Made by a program: the position numbers and the translations under genes. A stretch of DNA of 9,243 nucleotides from Anaerohalosphaeraceae bacterium (lineage in GTDB: Bacteria > Planctomycetota > Phycisphaerae > Sedimentisphaerales > Anaerohalosphaeraceae). Location: NCBI GenBank assembly GCA_030671565.1, contig DAOVIC010000067.1, positions 1 through 9,243 on the forward strand, read 5' to 3'. This document shows positions 7,024 to 9,243 of this stretch, piece after piece (position 1 is the stretch's first letter; every line of letters begins with the position of its first letter). The notes under the pieces are model-generated. The model was not told the origin of the DNA, ran no database searches, and saw only the letters and a program-made list of their open reading frames with translations.

Positions 7024-8352
7024 CTACCTCAAAGGGGGTAATTTGTTACCAAATGCTTCTTCGATCCAGGCGGTCATCTCCGTATCGGAAATTGCTGACA
7101 CGCGATCGGCCTCGTATTCGCCGTCGATCTGGTCCTTGATAAAAACAACACGCGGGTCATGCTTGGCGATATCGATTTCATAATACTTTTCGATAAAGTG
7201 CTTAATGCCTGCAGCTCCTGTTTTGTCCGTAATGGCTACGCCAATCGGGCGATCGAGAAGCTTGTGAGTGTCGAAACAGTTGTATATCTCTTCGTTTTTG
7301 AGCAGACCGTCGGCATGAATACCGGCGCGAGTGACATTAAAGTCCTTGCCGACCAACGGATAATTGGCAGGCAGGTCGAAACCCAGTTCCCTGTTTGCAT
7401 AATCGCTAAGTTCGGTGATCGCTTTGTAATTGATCCTGTCGTCGGTTCCCATCAGTTGTGCATGTTCGATTACCATCGCTTCAAGCGGTGGATTGCCCGT
7501 TCGCTCACCTACGCCGAATATGGAACAGTTGGCCGCACTGCAGCCGTAAAGCCACGCCGTTGCCGCGTCCACCTGCACTTTGTGGAAATCGTTATGCCCA
7601 TGCCATTCCATCCATTCGCTGGGAACGCCGACCTTGCGAAGCCCGCTGACCAGTTTGGGTACGCTTCTCGGAAGAGTTGCTTCAGGATACGAAACCCCGA
7701 ATCCAAGCGTATCGCAAAGACGGATCTTTACCGGTGAGTCGTACTCTTGCGAAAGCTTCATTAGCTCGACTGCAAAAGGCAGAACAAAACCGTCGAAATC
7801 CGCCCGCGTCACATCTTCAAAGTGACACCGCGGAATAACACCGTGGTCCAACGCTGCTTTTACAACGGCAAGATAACCTTCCATCGCCTGCTTGCGTGTC
7901 TTGCGAAGTTTCAGGAATATATGGTAGTCGCTTGCGGACGTAAGGATGCCCGTTTCTTTCAATCCCATTCGTGTTACGAATTTAAAGTCAGCTTTAACCG
8001 CACGGATCCAGCCGGTTATCTGCGGAAATTCATATCCGCGCTCCTGACAAAGTTCAACCGCTTTGCGATCCTTATCCGAATAGAGAAAGAACTCCGACTG
8101 CCTGATCAAATTCGTCCCGCCGTTGATCTGGTGGAAAAAATCATATATTCGCAGTATCTGTTCAGGAGTATAAGGAGGCCGTGCTTGCTGACCGTCCCTA
8201 AATGTAGTGTCGGTTATCCAGATATCTTTGGGTTGTGCCATCTCGACGCGATTGCCGTCAAAAGTGGTACGGGGAAATTCCGAATAAGGAAAAATGTCCC
8301 GATACAACTCAGGTCGCAAAACGTCATCAAGTTTTATTTCGTTGTTACTCAT
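7024..8352 (-). CDS. DRE-TIM acyltransferase, probable Re-citrate synthase (2-isopropylmalate synthase-like)
   Basis: Enzymes of this family condense acetyl-CoA with a 2-oxoacid on a TIM barrel that binds a divalent metal. In the 442-residue protein the catalytic and metal motif is FRDGQQARPPYT (51-62, with Arg52 and Asp53). HGHND (251-255) gives the metal ligands His251 and His253, and GVGERTGNPPLEAM (280-293) is the family's second signature. NVTRAGIHADGLLKNEEIYN (339-358) belongs to the C-terminal subdomain. The stretches TDTTFRDGQQARPPYT, RQSEFFLYSDKDR, MGLKETGILTSASDYHIFLK and PRCHFEDVTRADF resemble, from memory, the Clostridium kluyveri Re-citrate synthase group more than true LeuA. The C-terminal leucine-feedback domain of LeuA (about 100 extra residues) is absent. 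The likely reaction is therefore oxaloacetate plus acetyl-CoA to citrate with Re-face stereochemistry; homocitrate, citramalate or isopropylmalate synthase remain possible. The start ATG at 8352 has only a weak GAG before it (6-base spacing). It is the first gene of the - strand cluster, 109 bases after tRNA-Leu. Confidence 0.82.
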   Translation of the reverse strand: MSNNEIKLDDVLRPELYRDIFPYSEFPRTTFDGNRVEMAQPKDIWITDTTFRDGQQARPPYTPEQILRIYDFFHQINGGTNLIRQSEFFLYSDKDRKAVELCQERGYEFPQITGWIRAVKADFKFVTRMGLKETGILTSASDYHIFLKLRKTRKQAMEGYLAVVKAALDHGVIPRCHFEDVTRADFDGFVLPFAVELMKLSQEYDSPVKIRLCDTLGFGVSYPEATLPRSVPKLVSGLRKVGVPSEWMEWHGHNDFHKVQVDAATAWLYGCSAANCSIFGVGERTGNPPLEAMVIEHAQLMGTDDRINYKAITELSDYANRELGFDLPANYPLVGKDFNVTRAGIHADGLLKNEEIYNCFDTHKLLDRPIGVAITDKTGAAGIKHFIEKYYEIDIAKHDPRVVFIKDQIDGEYEADRVSAISDTEMTAWIEEAFGNKLPPLR

Positions 8353-8418
8353 ATTCTACTCGTTTCCGGGTGTCTTACCAAATTAAAGATAATTTACGTT
8401 TTCAAACTGCTCGTTTTC

Positions 8419-8440
8419 AGATCGAAAAGCAGTCCGATCT
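8419..8440. promoter_or_regulatory. Perfect 6-bp dyad upstream of the Re-citrate-synthase-like gene
   Basis: AGATCG (8419-8424) and CGATCT (8435-8440) are perfect inverted arms around a 10-base centre, 67 to 88 bases before the start codon at 8352. An overlapping, alternative imperfect hairpin uses CTGC (8407-8410) with GCAG (8429-8432) and TTTTC (8414-8418) with GAAAA (8424-8428). It could be an operator or a leader hairpin. The arms are short and GATC-type words are common here, so this is weak. Confidence 0.3.
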
Positions 8441-8461
8441 AAGTCTGTTGCGCATAAAAAA

Positions 8462-8545
8462 TAGCCGAGGTGGGAGTCGAACCCACACGCCCATTACGGG
8501 CAGGGGATTTTAAGTCCCCAGCGTCTGCCATTCCGCCACTCGGCC
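8462..8545 (-). tRNA. tRNA-Leu(UAA)
   Basis: An 84-base cloverleaf can be folded on the - strand. The acceptor stem is GGCCGAG (8545-8539) with CTCGGCT (8469-8463), with a closing G-U pair and discriminator A at 8462. The anticodon stem is GGGGA/TCCCC with loop CTTAAAA, so the anticodon is TAA (8512-8510), reading UUA. A long variable arm (8502-8487, with a GCCC/GGGC stem) marks it as a class II tRNA, and the T arm is GTGGG-TTCGACT-CCCAC (8486-8470). The D loop has the GG pair. CCA is not encoded; six T residues follow the discriminator directly (8461-8456). It lies 109 bases upstream of the first gene of the - strand cluster. Confidence 0.96.
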
Positions 8546-8714
8546 ATTGCCGTAAAGTCTTGTCTTGTAAGTGTTTAAGCTCTGCCTGTTCCTTCCTCTG
8601 TCACTTAAACATTATCGCCTGTTTTGGCCAGGAGTTGAAAAAAACCGCCTCAACAACCATGTGGAATAGGCAGACACGTCCAATGCGCTTGCCGCTGTAC
8701 TATCCAGCACCACC

Positions 8715-8742
8715 ATTATAATTAGCCCCAGGCCGATTGCAA
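8715..8742 (-). promoter_or_regulatory. Candidate promoter directed toward tRNA-Leu
   Basis: Read on the - strand, TTGCAA (8742-8737) is a four-of-six match to a -35 box, and TATAAT (8720-8715) is a perfect -10 box 16 bp further on. Transcription would begin near 8708, about 160 bases before the tRNA, so it could drive a long tRNA precursor or a separate small RNA. Confidence 0.45.
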
Positions 8743-9024
8743 GGCCTTTCTTTGGACGATAACCGGCAAAATTGCCTGATAAAGGATACCGGAGATTGGC
8801 AGGCGTGAGCGTAAGTCTCTGCCAGCAATGAGTTTAGCTAATTCCGCCCTGTTGGCTATCAGCAGGATTTTACCCTCACATCGACCCCCAACTAGTTTGG
8901 TCAATATTTGTTTTTTATGTAACGTTTCGGGTTTTTGTGCGTCTTATTGTATAAGGGCAGCTCTAATAATTGCTTTTGAGCGGCAAGTAGAATATTTTTG
9001 CATTCTGGCAAGGAAGGGAAATCA

Positions 9025-9052
9025 GCCCTAGCCGTAGCTAAGGCGATTTTTT
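9025..9052 (+). terminator. Terminator-like hairpin upstream of the secreted-protein gene
   Basis: GCC (9025-9027) plus TAGC (9029-9032) pair with GCTA (9037-9040) plus GGC (9042-9044) around the loop CGTA, with one C/A mismatch (9028 and 9041). The bases CGA-type linker and then six T (9047-9052) follow. It has the form of an intrinsic terminator for + strand transcripts although no + strand gene ends just before it. That makes it a candidate attenuator of the gene at 9164 or the 3' end of a small RNA. Outer pairing of AGGAA (9011-9015) with TTCCT (9051-9055) and ATTCTGG (9002-9008) with CCAGAAT (9064-9070) can extend it, and would consume part of the T-run. Confidence 0.5.
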
Positions 9053-9096
9053 CCTGACGCCGACCAGAATCAAAAAGGTTCGCTTGCCCGTCAAAA

Positions 9097-9116
9097 TGAA
9101 TTTTTAGAGGTTCCCT
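9097..9116. repeat. Copy 2 of the degenerate intergenic repeat
   Basis: TGAATTTTTAGAGGT followed by TCCCT matches the copy at 1978-1997 apart from one missing T and one substitution. Here it lies in the upstream region of the gene starting at 9164, about 50 bases before the start codon, rather than at the 3' end of genes. Confidence 0.35.
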
Positions 9117-9163
9117 ATAGATGGAGTTTTTTGTGACCGCACTCTTTATTTAAGGAGATCATT

Positions 9164-9243
9164 ATGTTTCGTGATTGTCGAATTATCGTTGCCGGGTTGG
9201 TATTTTTGCTTGTTTTTGGTATGACTTTTGGCGCATCCGAGCA
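9164..9243 (+). CDS. N-terminal fragment of a secreted or membrane-anchored protein (3' end outside window)
   Basis: A textbook ribosome binding site AAGGAG (9152-9157) lies 6 bases before ATG at 9164, and the frame stays open to the end of the window (26 full codons). The encoded N terminus has Arg3 and Arg6, then a hydrophobic core IIVAGLVFLLVFGMTF (7-22), then Gly-Ala-Ser-Glu. This is a Sec-type signal peptide, with possible cleavage after Gly23 or Ser25, so the product should be exported or membrane-anchored. The mature part is outside the window and its function cannot be told. A candidate hairpin-terminator and a repeat copy lie upstream, so expression may be attenuated. I see no convincing promoter close to the gene. 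Confidence 0.8.
   Translation, partial: MFRDCRIIVAGLVFLLVFGMTFGASE

Larger units (their letters stand above)
8546..9163. other. Gene-free intergenic region with several hairpins
   Basis: These 618 bases between tRNA-Leu and the secreted-protein gene hold no reading frame that resembles a protein. An 8-bp inverted repeat is present, TGTTTAAG (8572-8579) with CTTAAACA (8604-8611). Stem-loops occur at 8797-8824 (TGGCAG with CTGCCA), at 8848-8866 (CCTGTTG with CAGCAGG, one G-U pair) and in the nested structure at 9002-9070. A candidate - strand promoter lies at 8715-8742. The density of stems suggests non-coding RNA or a long 5' leader, but I do not recognise a known family such as 6S, SRP, RNase P, tmRNA or a named riboswitch. 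Confidence 0.5.

Noticed and set aside
7159..8442. Two long open frames on the + strand opposite the Re-citrate-synthase-like gene
   Set aside because: The - strand protein has complete family motifs over the same bases; the + strand frames are typical reverse-complement openness of a codon-biased gene.
8616..8660. GCCAGGAG word resembling part of a cobalamin riboswitch B12 box
   Set aside because: The rest of the B12 box and the other conserved cobalamin aptamer segments are absent on either strand.
8722..8904. 60-residue open frame on the - strand in the intergenic region
   Set aside because: There is no good ribosome binding site, the sequence resembles no known protein, and it overlaps the hairpins and the candidate promoter, so coding is not supported.
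1..9243. CRISPR array, insertion sequence, prophage or attachment site
   Set aside because: No regularly spaced direct repeats, transposase or integrase motifs, or terminal inverted repeats are visible. The tRNA-Leu 3' end is not duplicated in the window, so no integration at the tRNA can be claimed.

Overview
This window looks like chromosomal DNA from a Gram-negative, probably anaerobic bacterium of roughly balanced base composition. Two YjgP/YjgQ-family (LptF/LptG-type) permeases imply an LPS-bearing outer membrane. A citrate-synthase-like enzyme of the DRE-TIM family implies anaerobic-style citrate synthesis. The mix of genes would suit a planctomycete of the Phycisphaerae type, but that placement is an impression from gene content and not a demonstrated assignment. 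No integrase, transposase, phage gene or CRISPR array is visible.

Layout. (1) Positions 1-331 hold the 3' end of a peptidase U32-family gene on the + strand, followed by a candidate intrinsic terminator at 411-432. (2) Positions 476-1974 form a complete thiamin-biosynthesis transcription unit on the + strand: a strong sigma70-type promoter, a TPP riboswitch whose helices P1-P5 can all be traced, an intrinsic terminator whose 5' arm can alternatively pair with the riboswitch, and then thiC. (3) Positions 8352 down to 1998 hold five closely spaced genes on the - strand, convergent with thiC. In transcription order they are a Re-citrate synthase/isopropylmalate synthase-like enzyme, a HAD hydrolase starting with TTG, threonine synthase, and two LptF/LptG-like permeases. 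(4) A tRNA-Leu(UAA) gene lies on the - strand just upstream of that cluster (8545-8462). (5) About 620 bases (8546-9163) have no convincing gene but contain several hairpins, a candidate promoter on the - strand and a terminator-like stem-loop on the + strand. (6) A secreted or membrane protein gene with an excellent ribosome binding site starts at 9164 and runs off the end.

How the genes fit together. ThiC makes the pyrimidine half of thiamin and is switched off by the end product TPP through transcription attenuation. The - strand cluster joins two amino-acid steps (condensation of acetyl-CoA with a 2-oxoacid, and the last step of threonine synthesis) through a HAD phosphatase-like protein, and continues into the LPS-export permeases. 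The first three genes have 6 and 55 base gaps and the two permeases a 14 base gap, while 103 bases separate threonine synthase from the permeases, so there may be two operons.

Most worth a second look: the Re-citrate-synthase-like protein, the structured non-coding segment with a terminator ahead of the secreted-protein gene, and a degenerate repeat of about 20 bases found in two distant intergenic places. I found no clear evidence of a wholly new biological system.
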